From: Siniperca chuatsi
Taxonomy: Eukaryota > Chordata > Actinopteri > Centrarchiformes > Sinipercidae
DNA length: 64,000 bases
Direction of reading: 5' to 3'
Assembly: GCF_020085105.1 (NCBI RefSeq)
Contig: NC_058047.1
Coordinates: forward strand, 14,489,001-14,553,000
Numbering within the stretch: position 1 is the first letter of the stretch; the number at the start of each line of letters is the position of its first letter. Below the pieces are notes generated by a model. That model worked only from the letters and a program-made list of their open reading frames with translations. It did not search any database and was not told the origin of the DNA. This document shows, one piece after another, positions 43,440 through 56,540 of the stretch. The position numbers were made by a program, and so were the translations under genes.

Positions 43440-44130
43440 GTATATAAAGTCTATGGTATGGATAACCACAGCCGGCCATTTAGTCACCAGGAAAGCCACA
43501 GACAGCAGAGAAAGAGGAGGGGGTGTGTTAAACTTACTTCATTTGAAGAAGACCATCATTTGTCTTGGAGGCGAAGTGTTTTATTAACATGTCACAATTC
43601 CCCATTGGACCGGAGGTCTTCCACCACAGAGGACAATAGTTTGCTCAAGTGTCCAACTCTCTCTTGCCCACATGTCTTCGTCCCCTTGGGCACAAGTCCG
43701 CTCAGTTTATATTCTCATTCAACCATTCTGTGTAGTTGTTTTTCACCAAAAGTCCAGGAATCCTCCCTCCATCCATCGCTGCTAGCTAACTATTTAACAA
43801 CTAGCTAACGTAGCTAACAAGGGCTCGGAGTCTGTCGTCATTAGCAACGCTAGAAATCTTGCTGATTCTCCTGGTTGTTTCTTTTTCCAACATTTTATGG
43901 TTTCATAAAACACAGTGCGCTGGCTTTCCTTCACAGTTTTCACACACAGAGTCCTGACCAGACCGTTCACAATTTCACATGAAGTTACTTATCAAGGATG
44001 CCAACTTCACCACACAGACTGACATTTACAGGCTACCAAACGTTGGAATCCAGGGGGCGCTGTTTCACTCAATAAAACGCTGATGAAGTGCATTCATTTC
44101 TTGCACACTAACTTCCAGTAAGAGGTTAGT
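43440..44130. repeat. Possible dispersed element, GC-richer island
   Basis: Composition differs from the flanks, and phrases such as ACTAGCTAACGTAGCTAAC and GGCGCTGTTTCACTC resemble fish repeats. A 116-codon plus-strand ORF at 43458-43808 lacks a recognisable domain and I do not call it a gene. Boundaries are uncertain. Confidence 0.3.
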
Positions 44131-44189
44131 TCACTGCGTGTGATGTAACTAAGTATATTTGCTGAAGTACGCTACTTTTCATAAGTACA

Positions 44190-45110
44190 ATTTTGACGTA
44201 CTTCTTCCATTTTATTTCCATTTGTCTGACAGCTGTTGTTTCTAAGTTACTTTGCAGCAGTGGTGAAATCCTTTACTTAAGTAAAAGTAGCAATACCACG
44301 CTGAAAATACTCCACTACTAAGTAAAAGTCCTGCATTCAAAGCCTTACTTAAAGCAACCTTTACTTAAAGTATCAAAAGTAAAAGTACTCATTTTGCAGA
44401 AAAATGGTCCCTGACAGTGTTTTGCTATTATTTACTGCTGTAGATGATTAAGGTTGAGCTAATTTTAACTACTTTATATACTGTTGGTTAGTTTAATCTA
44501 CAGAAATGCATCACATTATATAAAATCATCATATGCGTGTAGCGTTGCATCTCAAAAAAAGTCAACTTTTTATGAGCTCAGAAAAACAGCCCAGTTTTCA
44601 GTTTTTTGACAATGCATTTTCCAGCTAATCAAAAAAAAAAAAAAATTATAGTTTATTTAGCTGAAGAAGTATGAGAATTTAATCCCTAAATTTATCAGAA
44701 AAATTCAAATTCAAAGTCACCAAATTTGGAGATAGATTGTTTTCACTGGACAGGAAGGTTATAAAAAATTGTAATCTGAAAAGCTAGTAGGCTAATTAAT
44801 GCTGTCAGACTAATTAAGTGGAGTAAAAAGCACAATATTTGCCTCTGAAACACAGTTGAGTAGAAGTATAAAGTTGGGTAAAATGGAAATACTCAAGTAC
44901 CTCAAATTTGTACTTAAATACAATACTTGAGTAAATGTGCTTAGTTGTTATAGAGTGAACATTAGCTCCATGTCAACCAACTACAACAGTAAAATGTTAC
45001 CTTCACATTAATGCATCAGTAACAATAATAGATACTTTTACTTTTGATACTTTAGGTACATTTCCTGTTAATACTTTTGTAATTTTGGATTGGAGTACTT
45101 TTTAACTGTT
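44190..45110 (+). repeat. Fish dispersed repeat (AAGTAAAAGTA family), rearranged
   Basis: AAATCCTTTACTTAAGTAAA at 44268 starts a known teleost repeat that continues with ATACTCCACTAC, AAGTCCTGCATTCAAAG and AGTATCAAAAGTAAAAGTAC. Related phrases in reverse order near 44880-45070 suggest a closing inverted arm or a second nested copy. An A-rich run lies at 44632-44645. Confidence 0.65.
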
Positions 45111-46180
45111 GAAGCTGAATACTTCTTCAACCACTGCTGTAAACATAGTGCAAATTAAACACTTTTTAATATTGATATGTAGCACAGAACTGGAACACCG
45201 TATTAATTTCATTTCACCATTATTTGCTGTTTATCAGAATGGGCTTAATCAGAAAAAAAAAACTAAATACATTTCATCCAGTCGCTGTGGCAGTCACCAT
45301 TTTTAAAGGACCGATATATTAGTATATTAATATTTGAATCATTTTATTTAAATTTTTTGTTCTGTGGTTGGAAAGACAGAAACTTGAACCTCCAATATGG
45401 TTAGGAGCAGGGTAGCAGACAAGGAGAAAGCAGGGCAGAGTGCTATTATAAAGATGTATGTGGTTGGATTTTTTGATTTGGCCCATTAGTGCTCAGGCAG
45501 CGCCAAGCAGAGTGGATGATGCAAAACTCAGTTTCCAAAGCCATTCACAACACATTACTGCACCTAGCCACATGTAAAAACATCAAATTCCTATGACTTT
45601 TAAGCAGCCAATTTAAACATCCAGCAGATTGAAAGAAGCCGCAGCATATTGTAGCACTGAGTGATATTTGTCTTACAATTGTATTACTGTCTTTATTGCA
45701 GTGTTGCCCTGGAGAAAGGCCGTAATAATATTCAGTCATTATAAGTCTATTATATTGCTTTCTTTTACTGCAGATGTATAATGGTCAACAGGGAGCTATT
45801 ACCACAATGTTTTATGATGTTTCCATTCTTTTTGTTAGTGAATTTAAATAAGGTTTCCCCCCGTGTGTAAACAGCAGTGTGTACCTTGGGCTTAGAACAA
45901 CCTCAACTCAACGTGTTGCACTCATTTGTTTTATATTCATTCAGGAATTGCTCCATCATGAACATGCAAATGTAGTTCAGGATGACCTATTGACCACAAA
46001 CAGTGTTAAGTCTGTGCATCAATCAAGGAGAAGTGATGGATTATCGAAGGCTTGGTCATTAATATACAGTAGGTGTGTAGTCAGCCACAGAAAACAGTGG
46101 ACCACACTGCGTAAGTATTGTTCACATACACATGAACATGAATTTGCCATGTCAAAAATATACATTGCAACACCTAGTAT
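45111..46180. other. Intergenic, no gene seen
   Basis: AT-rich DNA. The 113-codon plus ORF at 45879-46220 runs into the adjoining repeat and has no family resemblance. Confidence 0.4.
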
Positions 46181-46184
46181 GTCA

Positions 46185-46770
46185 GTCTGTCGGTCAGTCC
46201 ACCGCTTTGGTCCAGACTGAAATATTCCAACAACTATTGGATGGATTGCCTTGAAATTCATGAAATTCACGATCCCCAGAGGATGATCCCTACTGGCTTT
46301 GGTGATCCTCTGTTTTTTCCTCTAGCACCACCCGTAGGTCAAAGTCTTCACTTATCCTGTAAAATATCTCAACTACCTGATGGATTAGCACAAAATTTGG
46401 TACACACATTCACGTCCCCCTTTGTAATATTTGTAATAACTCTGGTGATTCCTTAACTGTTAATCTAACACCATCATCAGATCCAATTTTTAATTTGTCT
46501 AATATTTTAGTTTATGACTTAATACCTGCAAAACTAATGACATTCCCATCATCCTCAGCAGGACAGCAGCACTAGTAAATGTTAGCACACTAACACGCTA
46601 GTGACCATGGCAAACATTATACCTGCTACCATCAGCATGTAAGCATTGTCATTATGAGCATGTTAGCATGCTGATGTTAGCATTTAGCTGCTCAAAGCAC
46701 TGCAGTGCCTAAATACAATTTCACAGAGCTGCTAGCACGGCTGTAAACAGCTAATGAGTGGGCCATCGTG
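46185..46770 (+). repeat. Fish dispersed repeat (TTTGGTGATC family), copy 4, longest
   Basis: Covers the blocks of the other copies in order: CCACCGCTTTGGTCCAGACT, TTGGATGGATTGCC, CTTTGGTGATCCTCTG, CACCATCATCAGATCC. Then a right-hand part rich in GTTAGCATGCTGATGTTAGC phrases ends CACAGAGCTGCTAGCACGGC. The most informative copy for defining the family. Confidence 0.8.
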
Positions 46771-47059
46771 CCAATGTTGCTGAATTGAAGCTGAATTTAA
46801 TTATGAATGCCTCCAAAATACTTAAGCTGAGATTGTTGTCAATCTGTCATGCGGCAATGGGGCTAGCAAAATGTCAACAATGTATCGGGCTGCATGTTAA
46901 GCAACGGAAGTGTTGTAGGTTAGCTACATAGGCTACATGTTAACAATTCTTCACCACAGCTCAATGTCACGGCCTACACTACTTGAACTAAAATTATTTT
47001 TCGTTTTGTCATCCCATCTCCTTGTTTTGAGTACGTTATTGTCAAAGGCGTCAGTTGGC

Positions 47060-47102
<43 letters not shown>

Positions 47103-48277
47103 AGTCATTGTATGTGATCATACTCACCTCAAACACACTGCTAGATGCTGTTCAGGATTTATTGGTTCTCTGTAGTTGGTCTTCTGTTTCTTGATGGAGG
47201 GGGCCACCATCTCCAGGAGTGTCTCAAAATGCCCTACAATCATTAAAGTAGCCCTTGGTACATTTTTAGCTCCTGTAGCAGGTGATGACACTCTCTGGTC
47301 TGCTTTATCTCTTGTAATAAAAAAAGAGAAAACATGCATGCACTGAGTCAAAAGATATATTAGAAACATGGCGCCGCTACTGCTGCTGCTGGAAAAGTCC
47401 ATGACAACTATGAATCGATGATTGTGTGATGGTGCGAATCTTTAATTTTCAGTGGAATGCACGTAACAAGAATATTCGTGTCGGACTTGTGTGTGAAAGG
47501 TTTGGTTTTGTTTAGGTAGACAGAGGAGCTTATGCAAACCTGAGCACAAAAAAAAAACTGAGGAAAAATTTCCTCCATCTAATCTACTAAATCCGCAACT
47601 GCTCCATGATATAGTAGCTCAGTTGTCAGCAGTAAAGCCTGTTTATATTGGGCTGAGGGGAATGCATGCAAGCAGAACTAGCTGCTTGCATGCATTTTAG
47701 ACTGCGAAAAATATAATGTGTGCTCAGAAAACACAAGATAAATAAATGTTCAAGACGTAACGCAGCCATTCTGTACCCGATTACATTACACTGTTAACTT
47801 GTCAAAAATCTCATGTTAGCTGAGGCAGTAATACAGACCCAGAAACGTTTTGTTTATTTATTTGATTTTAAATGCCACATTAAAAAGTCCATTTAATTAC
47901 TTTCAGTTTTAATCTAACACCATGGACATTTTCACTTCACTAGGAGGAGTTACCAACATCAACAAGCAACACTGTTACCACAGCAATGGATCAGGGCCGT
48001 GGATTGCATTTCTACCTGTTGTGTTTCCTGAGAGCATCAGAGTGAGAGTGTTTATTTTACACAAATTTTAATAGATACCATGCTGACAAATAACATTGAG
48101 AGGGTGAACAAAATCCCATCTGAGTCACGTCTTCATTCCAGGTTTGTTTGGTGTCGCTGTTATCTTGATGTTAACTGACACAAGGTCATAAAAAGCTTTA
48201 TTGAAAAGCTAATAAAAAAGATAAACAAAGCCTTTTAAGCATAACCTTGCAAAGTGCCCTCTTGTTGCTCTGAATGA

Positions 48278-48283
<6 letters not shown>
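46771..48283. other. Intergenic with GA microsatellite, no gene seen
   Basis: Contains a (GA)n run of about 19 units at 47063-47101. Otherwise AT-rich, with no supported gene. Confidence 0.5.
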
Positions 48284-48331
<48 letters not shown>

Positions 48332-48337
48332 ACACAC
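48284..48337. repeat. CA microsatellite
   Basis: About 25 CA units with one TA interruption, followed by a short TCTCTC tail. Confidence 0.95.
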
Positions 48338-51300
48338 TCTCTCTGTCAACAGAGGAAGTGTATCCCTGGTTTCCATTTAATGTTTGCCCTCCTGAACACT
48401 GACTCCTTTTTTATTAATCAGATCAAAAATGTTATTTCCGTTTTAGTGGCCTTCCATTCAAATTAAACTGCGATAACAACAATAACTCTTTTTGCATTAT
48501 TGACTCCAATTTATTGAAGCTCCAATTACCTTTTATGGTTTTTATTTTCATAGTACAGGGTTTTTATTGCAACTATGAGAACAAATACAAAAAGGTACAC
48601 AGTATGCTATTTAATCAGTTAAAGCAGTGACTTGCCAAGATATTAAAGATTATGATGAAAAGTCTCCCCATTGCACCATGAAATCCAAGTGAGTATCATG
48701 CAATTTGTTTTCCCACTTAAATGTTGAGAATGTATCACATTGTCTAGCAACCTAGCATACTGGATTTTATACATTTTTTCCAACCTTTTGTTCCTAAATG
48801 TGCGCATGGTTTTGTTTCGAATAATTTAAATTGGACGGATTATGTCAATGACAAAATCAATAGCCGAGCAGTAAATAAGCAGTATAATTTGTAAACATGA
48901 GTCTGCATCAGACTAAACGCCCACAACAGTGTGAGAAGGAGAATATTTAATGTGCTACTGTTTAATCAATATCTGCCTGAGGCAACAATCATAGATGCTG
49001 AAGCAGTGCAACACTGGAGAGATCACTCCCCACAGCTGGTTATTGCTGTGTACACTGTACAAAACATTAGAGACATCCTCTTACTGAAAATTGTTCTCTT
49101 TATCTAATTCTTCTTTTTGTAAGTGGAACAGATTTAGTAAAAGTTTTACAATGGTTGCTAAATTGATTCTCCTCATCAGCCTACTTCCTGAAAAGAAGTG
49201 TCACTAATATTTAGCATATTCAGTGTATAAAGTAGTATAACATTACCATTCAGTATCTTTGAAGCTATATTAAGAAGGGGTTTTTTGGGATACAGGCTTG
49301 ACTGCAAAAATGAGAGAACTATTGATCATAGATGAGCATTTTTGCTGGACTGGGATTGCTAAACAGGTGTGGAATTATTCCGTCAGCACACACTCTGTGA
49401 AAAAAGACCTTGTCCATGCATTAAAACTATACATTAAAAGCATAAGTGGGGTGAAGTAGAAGCATCCATCACCAACCTGATTAATTGGGTTAAAGTCATG
49501 CCTCCGCTCCTCTGTGAGAAGCAATTATGTTATTTAGAGTAAACAGACATTTATCTCTCTTAGTATAATGATCTATGGAAGGAGAGCATTAAAGAAACCA
49601 TAGCAGTATTGGTCTACTGACATCCTTCAAGACCACAGTCCAAGCAATAGAAAAGTATGAAATGTGAGTCACCTTTTGTGATATATTCCTGTTAAATCAA
49701 TGGCCCTCTTGGTGAGGATAAAACTGATGCAGTTGTGGGAGAGTTTGAGATTGAGATAGACCGGACTCCACTGAATCAGAAAATCATTGAAACAAGGCTA
49801 CTTCGCCGTCGAGATGTTTTACCTCTAAATTGAGGGACACAACCTTCCTTTAAATCACTTTATAGTGATGGGTAAATGATTATGTAATACTGGTCCTGCA
49901 CATTTCTTGTTATTATCACAGAGAGATACTTCTGCTTCACCAAAAACAGGAATAGACTACAATTTAACGAAGCACACATTTGGAGCTCCACAACAGCATG
50001 TTTTCATCATTTAAAACTGCATCCCATTCACCCTCACAAGCTAAATAAGATTCATGTTGTGGTTTTAACTGTAAATTTTTGTTCTTATTTCTAGACTCTT
50101 TGAGCACACACACACACACACACACACAGTTTTCCAGTGAGTTTTATATCTATGATTAATATTCATAACGCACCATATAGCACAATATGTCACAATACAG
50201 AAGTGCTTTTCTCTGTGCTTTCCTCATAGAAAATATACATCCTCAGTCTATTGAGCTTAACAGCGATGAATAATGGGACTATAAAGCCTTTAATGGGCCC
50301 ACTAGAATTTATCAGATGCACACAGTGCCCGTACTCAGCAATAAAATGACTACACGGTGTGCAGAGCCACAAGACTCAGCCAAGATGACTAATTGAATTA
50401 AAGTCTCAAAATTAGTCACAGCTGTCATCTAAAAGGATGGAATGTAAAGGTCTTTTACCTTTTATTCATTAAGGATATATTCAATGAGCACTTCAGGCTT
50501 TTTTTCTGTGTCCACCTTTCACAGTTAGGTAAATTCACACCTAAAAACTGAGACACAGTTTAGTACTGTGCAGATTAAACATTTCATACATTTGATTAAC
50601 TTGTTTAAGGGTTACCTGGCTGCCATAGTTACTGTATAGCTTAAAAAATATCCTCTTACAGCCTCAGCAGGATATGATGATCAAAATCAGGCGCCATTTA
50701 ACCCTTCTTAATCCCTGACTTTACTACATCTGGAAGTCAAGGCAACTGACAATAAAATACAGTTAGAGCTTCTTTTTCTCCTAATTAGTGGTTTTGACAT
50801 TCAAGAGGAGGCTGCTGCACCTGAATACAGCTATATACTGTACACTCCACATGCATCAGTCATCAATTAGTATGATAGGGAAGATGTATCAATATTTATC
50901 TGCTGTCAAACAATGTCAAAAATTACCATTGTCTTGTTTTATAGACACATTTTTTATGAACGATAGCGGTCAGTGCTAATCTCACTGACAAACAAATTGC
51001 ATTTCCTGTGGCTACTTCTTAATAAAAGTCAACTCGTGTTTCACCAGATAAATGCTTTTAATGTGAAGATGCAGAAGTAGGAGCACAGACACCCAGTTCA
51101 TAAAGCTGCAAATATACAAACATACTTTCATCAGTGGGCCATAGGCTCAATCACCATTGTGTCACATCATTCGGCGATAGATAGTGACTTAACAGACATT
51201 TTTTTAAATGAAGATCTTTGAGAACAGAACAGAACAGTAGCTGTGTGAAAGCATGTTGATAACTCTCATCTGAGAATCGAGTCTCAGTGTTCGGAGAAAT

Positions 51301-54300
51301 TCATTTAGTCAGACTACACAGAGTTCTCTTTTAACATTCAAAAGCAGAGGCATAATGTGAACAAAAGATAAGAAGATGGACATCTGAGAGACATCCGTAT
51401 TTATTTACATTCATCAGTGAAGCCTTGGCTAGTGGGCCAAACACCAGAAGTTAACAGGGATTACTCTTTAGGTTGATAGAGGGAAATGTTGGTGATATAT
51501 ATGTTTCAGAGACAAAAATGATTACTACTGTATATGGCACAATATTTTTTGAAGGGGTCATAAAGTAATCACCTGAATACTGAAGCATTGGACTTTAGGA
51601 ATTATTTTTGGAAAATGCATTTAAAAAATTGAGCACAAATGCAAATTATCAAATGCTCAATTTTTTTTTGTCAGAAAATCTCTTCTTGTCTTGAAATCTC
51701 AAGATATCAAGTGACTCCTCAGCTCATTAGGCAATCGGTAAATCCCTTCCATTCATTAGTGACTTGAGTGAGAGAGATGGAGCCAACAGTGGATTCTCCA
51801 GACCTCATAAAGACTGTAATTGTAATGCTCCCTTCAATGCTGGTGCAAGACTCTTGTGTGTAATTGCCTGCTGAAATGGCCTGTTCCTCACACAAATGGA
51901 CACCATTCAAGCATGAGAGCAAACCAAACCTGACAGTCCCGACAATCAAAGCTTGAATAGCATTCATAGAGTCATTTCTTAAAGAGGCTTGTGTGATTTT
52001 GAGATTAATATGCAACGGCATGCCAAACATTAGCTATCACTCCGTGTGGATCAATAAACTGGAGTTTGCGGATCTTTTCATCTCACATTACTGAGTAGGT
52101 CCCCTGGTTCTAATGAGCATTCATATTTCATAAGAGTAGACTGTATACTGCAGAATCCCAGAAAGCGCTCCCTGTAAACACTGTGCAAGCTTTTACTGGA
52201 AATGTTTCATGTTTTCTATTTACAAGGAATTAATTATCATTCTGCCATTTTTCTTTCCACTGTGGGGATTGGGTGGGACTTTAAGGGATGTTCTGTTGGG
52301 TAATTATGTTTCTTAACTGAAAGCAGGAAGCTATAGAGTCTCCTGGACAGAGAACTGAGACAATTACATGATGTGGATTGAAGTGGAAGCTGACTGAGTC
52401 AATTGTAAAACCCCCCATATCTCACTGTAACCTAAATGCATGAAATAAGAAATAAACCCCAGATGTTACTTTCGAAGTGTACATTAACTGCATCTGCTGT
52501 TACATGGTAACAGCAAATATTCATTTTTCACATGGCCTTTGCAGACAACAATTTCCTATAGGGTCAGTATCACTGAGCTTGTATGGATTCTCACAATTGA
52601 AAGGCAAAGGCAAGACTGGGCAAGGCAGAGTGTGTACGTAAGTCTAATCTCGTTGTTTGACGTGCTGAGAAGGCAGAATTGTGGTGCTGGTGTGAGAAAT
52701 TGTCCCACAAATCGAAGGTTACCATGACAGCCAAAGTGCACATCCTTGAGATGTCTTTGACCGAGATTCTGCACCAATGAGATGGTGCTACATGTGACAA
52801 CATAGCCAAAAACAAAACAAAAAAAGTTTTACATCATATATAGTGCTTCAAATCATATTTATATCAATGTAAAAGGAATGGATTACCATTTCCTGCCAAC
52901 AGCACTATTGATCAATGGCATTTAGTTATTTGGCACTAAGATTGAAAAGTAAGTTGATTTCATCTGAGACCTCTGAGAAATTGCGCTTTACAGATTCAAG
53001 AAATGTTAACATTTACTTCTATGTAGAGGTAGCATCAAGGATGTCCCAGGTAATCACCACAGAATTAAAAGCAAGAATTCATGTAGCTAAAAAACATGTT
53101 TAAAACATACTGTACCTGCAGCTACAGCCCGTGTACTGGTAGAAGTGTATTAGTGTGGCCACCTAACACTGTTGGCCAACACCTTGATGAAACGTTGTGT
53201 TGTAGCAGTTGCAAAAAAAGCTTCAAGGGTGCCAAAAAAGCTTTTTAATCTTTTAAATATTGTGGTAATCTTTTAGATATTGTGGTGCCTGTGTTTTGGA
53301 CAGTTTGGACATGACTTTCTTCATTCCATTATATTTCTGCTCATCATCCTTGAATCCAAAGAGCACACCTCTCTCTACTTATACTGATGGAAGTGGTCAA
53401 AAGACTGCACCAATTATCTATATTTTTAGGTACACACTGTGTACTTACAGAACAAGAATACTTTTAATCCAGTGCATTGGCAGGGATTGCTCAATGACAC
53501 AGTGATAGGTACAGTATCAGACCACCCTGCCATCCATAATCTCATGATGCTTAACACCACAAATCCACAGTCCTTTCCCTCACACACTTGAAGTTATTCT
53601 GAAAAGAAAATTGCTGAGAAAATAATTGCGTAACAATTTACCAGTGCATTCATATTCAGGAGATAAAGTGGCAACAAAGTAAAGCTTCACATTTCAAAGT
53701 CCTGGCTGCTGGCCGAGGAACGTCACGTACAATATATTATAACATTTACAACAACTGATACCCAACAAGTAGCATCATCAGCATTCAGCACAGAAACAAC
53801 TAATCTCATATTACTATAGACACTAATAAATAATCTTACAATCAACAATTGGCTCCAGTTTAGGATTTGCATTTTTCTTCTGAATGACCACCCATCCTTA
53901 TTAAGTTATTACATTTCTTGTAAGACATGGCAAAGCTATTTACAACTTAATAAAAGCAATTTGCAGTTGCTTATTTAAGTTACAGACATTCACAGAAAAC
54001 ATTTGTCCTTTAGTTGGCTTATGGCTTCAAGTTGTTGAAAGTGCTGACTCAGTTCAGAAACTAAAAAGAGCATGAGATGCACCACTTCTATATAAGTCAG
54101 CTTATTATGCCCTTATTCAATTCTTGGGCCTGGGAGATGTTGTTATTAAAACTAAAAACTAGCAATGAGAGAGTTCCTGGCAGCCACGCTGCAGCCAAAT
54201 GCAAGAGGTGACGCAGTCAATCATCCACATGCTGTTTGGGTGACTATGAATGGAAAACAAATGCACCCAGATCAGACTCATGGTTTTCATTATCAGTGCA

Positions 54301-54469
54301 ACAGAGACTACTCTTGTCCCCCATTGCACAGTATCCTTCCTTGGAGGACATGGAGAAAAAATTCATCCCCATTTTTTTCATGACACATCCGCGACAACAG
54401 TGTATCCATTTTCACATCCATCCAATCGGCCCGGCTTCAAAGTCACAAGAATTCCTGTCAAAGGTTGAA
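48338..54469. other. Intergenic region downstream of ptger3, no gene seen
   Basis: About 6 kb, strikingly poor in recognisable repeats apart from a short CA run at 50104-50128. Homeodomain-like TAAT and ATTA motifs are frequent around 48400-48560, and 51700-52060 is less AT-rich and carries a 103-codon minus ORF without family match. This could hold conserved non-coding elements or extra ptger3 3' sequence. Neither can be shown here. Confidence 0.4.
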
Positions 54470-56363
54470 TTAGCTATGTTGTGGTTTATGAAGGTTGTTG
54501 CCGTCTTGGTTCTGCTTGTTAAGAGCATCCAGTGCCGGTTGGGTCCCCTTATGATCCTCTACAGTGCAGTTGGACACTGCATTAGCTACGATGCAAAACT
54601 TGCGAAGGAGGATCTCCCTGAAGAGCAGATAGACCCACGGGTCCAGGATCTGATTGAGGGAGGCCAAGCGGATCGCTGTCAGAAAAACGTTACAATCGAA
54701 ATGGACATCCTGGCTAGAAGTGTGATTGGAGGTCGTTGCTGTTGAATTGCACTCGTGAAAGGATACCTGGGCAGAGATCATCCTCAGCATCAGAACCTGA
54801 GGGGGGAGGTAGACACAAGCTGTTTGTACCAACAGAGGCAAGTCACATGTCTGTATTATCAAATTATGAATATTTAATAATACATTCACTGAAAGAATGA
54901 GGAAATTTTGTGTTCTTCAGTGAAATGTAGCATTGAGAAGCTCTTTCAAAGGTCTATGTTATATTACATGCACACTTGTTGGCTGAGAGATAATAGTTTT
55001 TGATTTTGTGGGCAGTCTCCTTTACATTTAATATTTAATGTGGCTGACATTAAACCCAAGACAATCCTGAGCAGCTACAGAGGAAAACATTATGTTCACA
55101 CTCCAGGTACTCCTTCTGTGCCATCACTGCTACCACAGTGCTGTGGCTTCTATTAATATCTTTGGTAGGACTAAATATGTGACTGACAATGCATGACCTC
55201 ATAGCACACTGAGCAGACCCCCAAACAGGACTCGGATAAGTAGATTGCTCCTTAATGGAAAATGGCAACAGCATTTCAAAGGAATCATACATAACAGGAT
55301 TTATGTGACTTGCAAGTAGAAGCAAGGGGAGGGCTCTTGCTTCCTTTCGCCGGAGCATCTACATAGATACAAAGATCTCCAGCTGTCTGACAATAAAACC
55401 CATTTAAGACCCCCAATTAAATTGTGAATTATGACACAAGGGCTTTCACTGTATGATACTATGAGAGAAAATAATGTAGCATCTTTAGAAAGTATTTTAA
55501 AAACATACCAGCAGAGGAGACCAGCATATAAGCAGGACGCACATAATCCCTAACAGCTGAATGACGGTCTCCGTGGTGAGCCGTTCCCACTGTTTTGAAG
55601 ACTGAGACGTGCCAGACTTTGTTTTACACCGGGTAATTAATCCCCGGATCGTCACTACATTGCAGGAAACTGTTACAAGCAGAGAGAAAATCCCAAGTAC
55701 AGCGAAAGTGATGGCGAAAAACATATTGCCTCGGACTTCTCTGTCCCCCGTGCTGATAAAGCACCAGGTGCCCGGCCACTGGCGTGTGTATTCCCCGACC
55801 CCTGCAATGGGCAGCAGCGCAAAGAGGAACACAAGACCCCATATGACTGCCAAAGTCTGCTTTGTCACACTTGTCTTCATGTGATTGGAGTACCAGTGGG
55901 GGTTTGTTATCGCCATAGCCCTTTCAATTGCCATGGCGCTGGCCAAGAAGAGAGCGCACAGGCCAAAAGTTGTCATGCTCACCCCAAAGAAAGCGCACAA
56001 ATTGCCAGATGAGTCGATACTCTCCCATTTCAGATCAGCTCGGTAAACTGATATTACAATTGGACTTGTCAAAAGCTGCCCAAACAGGTCAGTAAACGCT
56101 AGCGATCCAATGCAAAGCAAGAAAGACTTTTTCCTTTTATTTTCCTTCTTTTTGTAAGAGATATACACTAGAATGAGAGCTAATGTGTTGCCCACCATGC
56201 CAGTGATCATCATGGTTATAGGGAAACCAACTGATACAAATCCACAACTGGAATTCTTGGTGACATTGCTTTCGCGCAGTGGCTTGGAGATGTTAGAGAC
56301 CAGCATCTCTCCAATAGTGGTTTGGAAGCCCTCTAGAGAATCACAACCGTCCGTACTCATCAT
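54470..56363 (-). CDS. ptger3: Prostaglandin E2 receptor EP3 subtype, two coding exons
   Basis: Rhodopsin-family GPCR for prostaglandin E2, plasma membrane; EP3 receptors usually couple to Gi and lower cAMP (family knowledge). Exon 1 is 56363-55509 with donor GTATGT; exon 2 is 54796-54470 with a pyrimidine-rich CAG acceptor. The 711 bp intron is phase 0 and follows WSPLL in TM6, where the mammalian gene is also split. The product is 393 residues (human about 390). Visible features: N-glycosylation sequons at N24, N33 and N37; TM1 from about residue 44; the [11 protein letters not shown] stretch entering TM2; cysteines C123 and C201 for the TM3-ECL2 disulfide; ERA motif at 147-149 in place of DRY; the QWPGTWCF signature of prostanoid receptors in ECL2; TM7 Arg328, expected to bind the ligand carboxylate; and DPWVY at 337-341. 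I chose the ATG at 56363 because the frame upstream lacks ATG and meets a TAA at 56477-56475; a second ATG follows immediately. EP3 is preferred over EP1, EP2, EP4, FP or TP because the match continues through the loops, and zranb2 lies next door as in mammals. Confidence 0.93.
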
Positions 56364-56540
56364 TTCGAAAAGGATAAGCTTATATGCAGTAGAAACCCCA
56401 TGTGCGTGTCCGGCGTCCTCTTGCTCTCCAAACTGCTTCAACTGAATGCAGTGCGTAAAAGCGCGTCGGGTCCTTTACGCGCTGGAGGCGGGACTACCTA
56501 GAGCGCCCAGAGGAAGCAAACTGCTGAGGCTGCATGGGGT
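56364..56540 (-). promoter_or_regulatory. Probable ptger3 5' UTR and promoter-proximal region
   Basis: A short GC- and CpG-richer patch (about 56455-56520, with several GCGC and CGGG steps) sits just upstream of the ptger3 ATG inside otherwise AT-rich DNA. The reading frame of exon 1 runs into an in-frame TAA at 56477-56475, so this stretch is 5' untranslated or promoter unless an upstream exon exists. The start site is not determined. Confidence 0.35.

Noticed and set aside
51719..52030. 103-codon minus-strand ORF downstream of ptger3
   Set aside because: Considered as an extra EP3 tail exon or small gene, but there is no recognisable similarity and no clear acceptor or donor; kept only as part of a possible conserved non-coding patch.
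55050..55358. 102-codon minus ORF inside the ptger3 intron
   Set aside because: It lies wholly between a well-supported donor and acceptor and resembles nothing; treated as intronic chance.
55609..55884. Plus-strand open frames opposite ptger3 exon 1
   Set aside because: Antisense shadows of a well-supported GPCR exon; no family resemblance.
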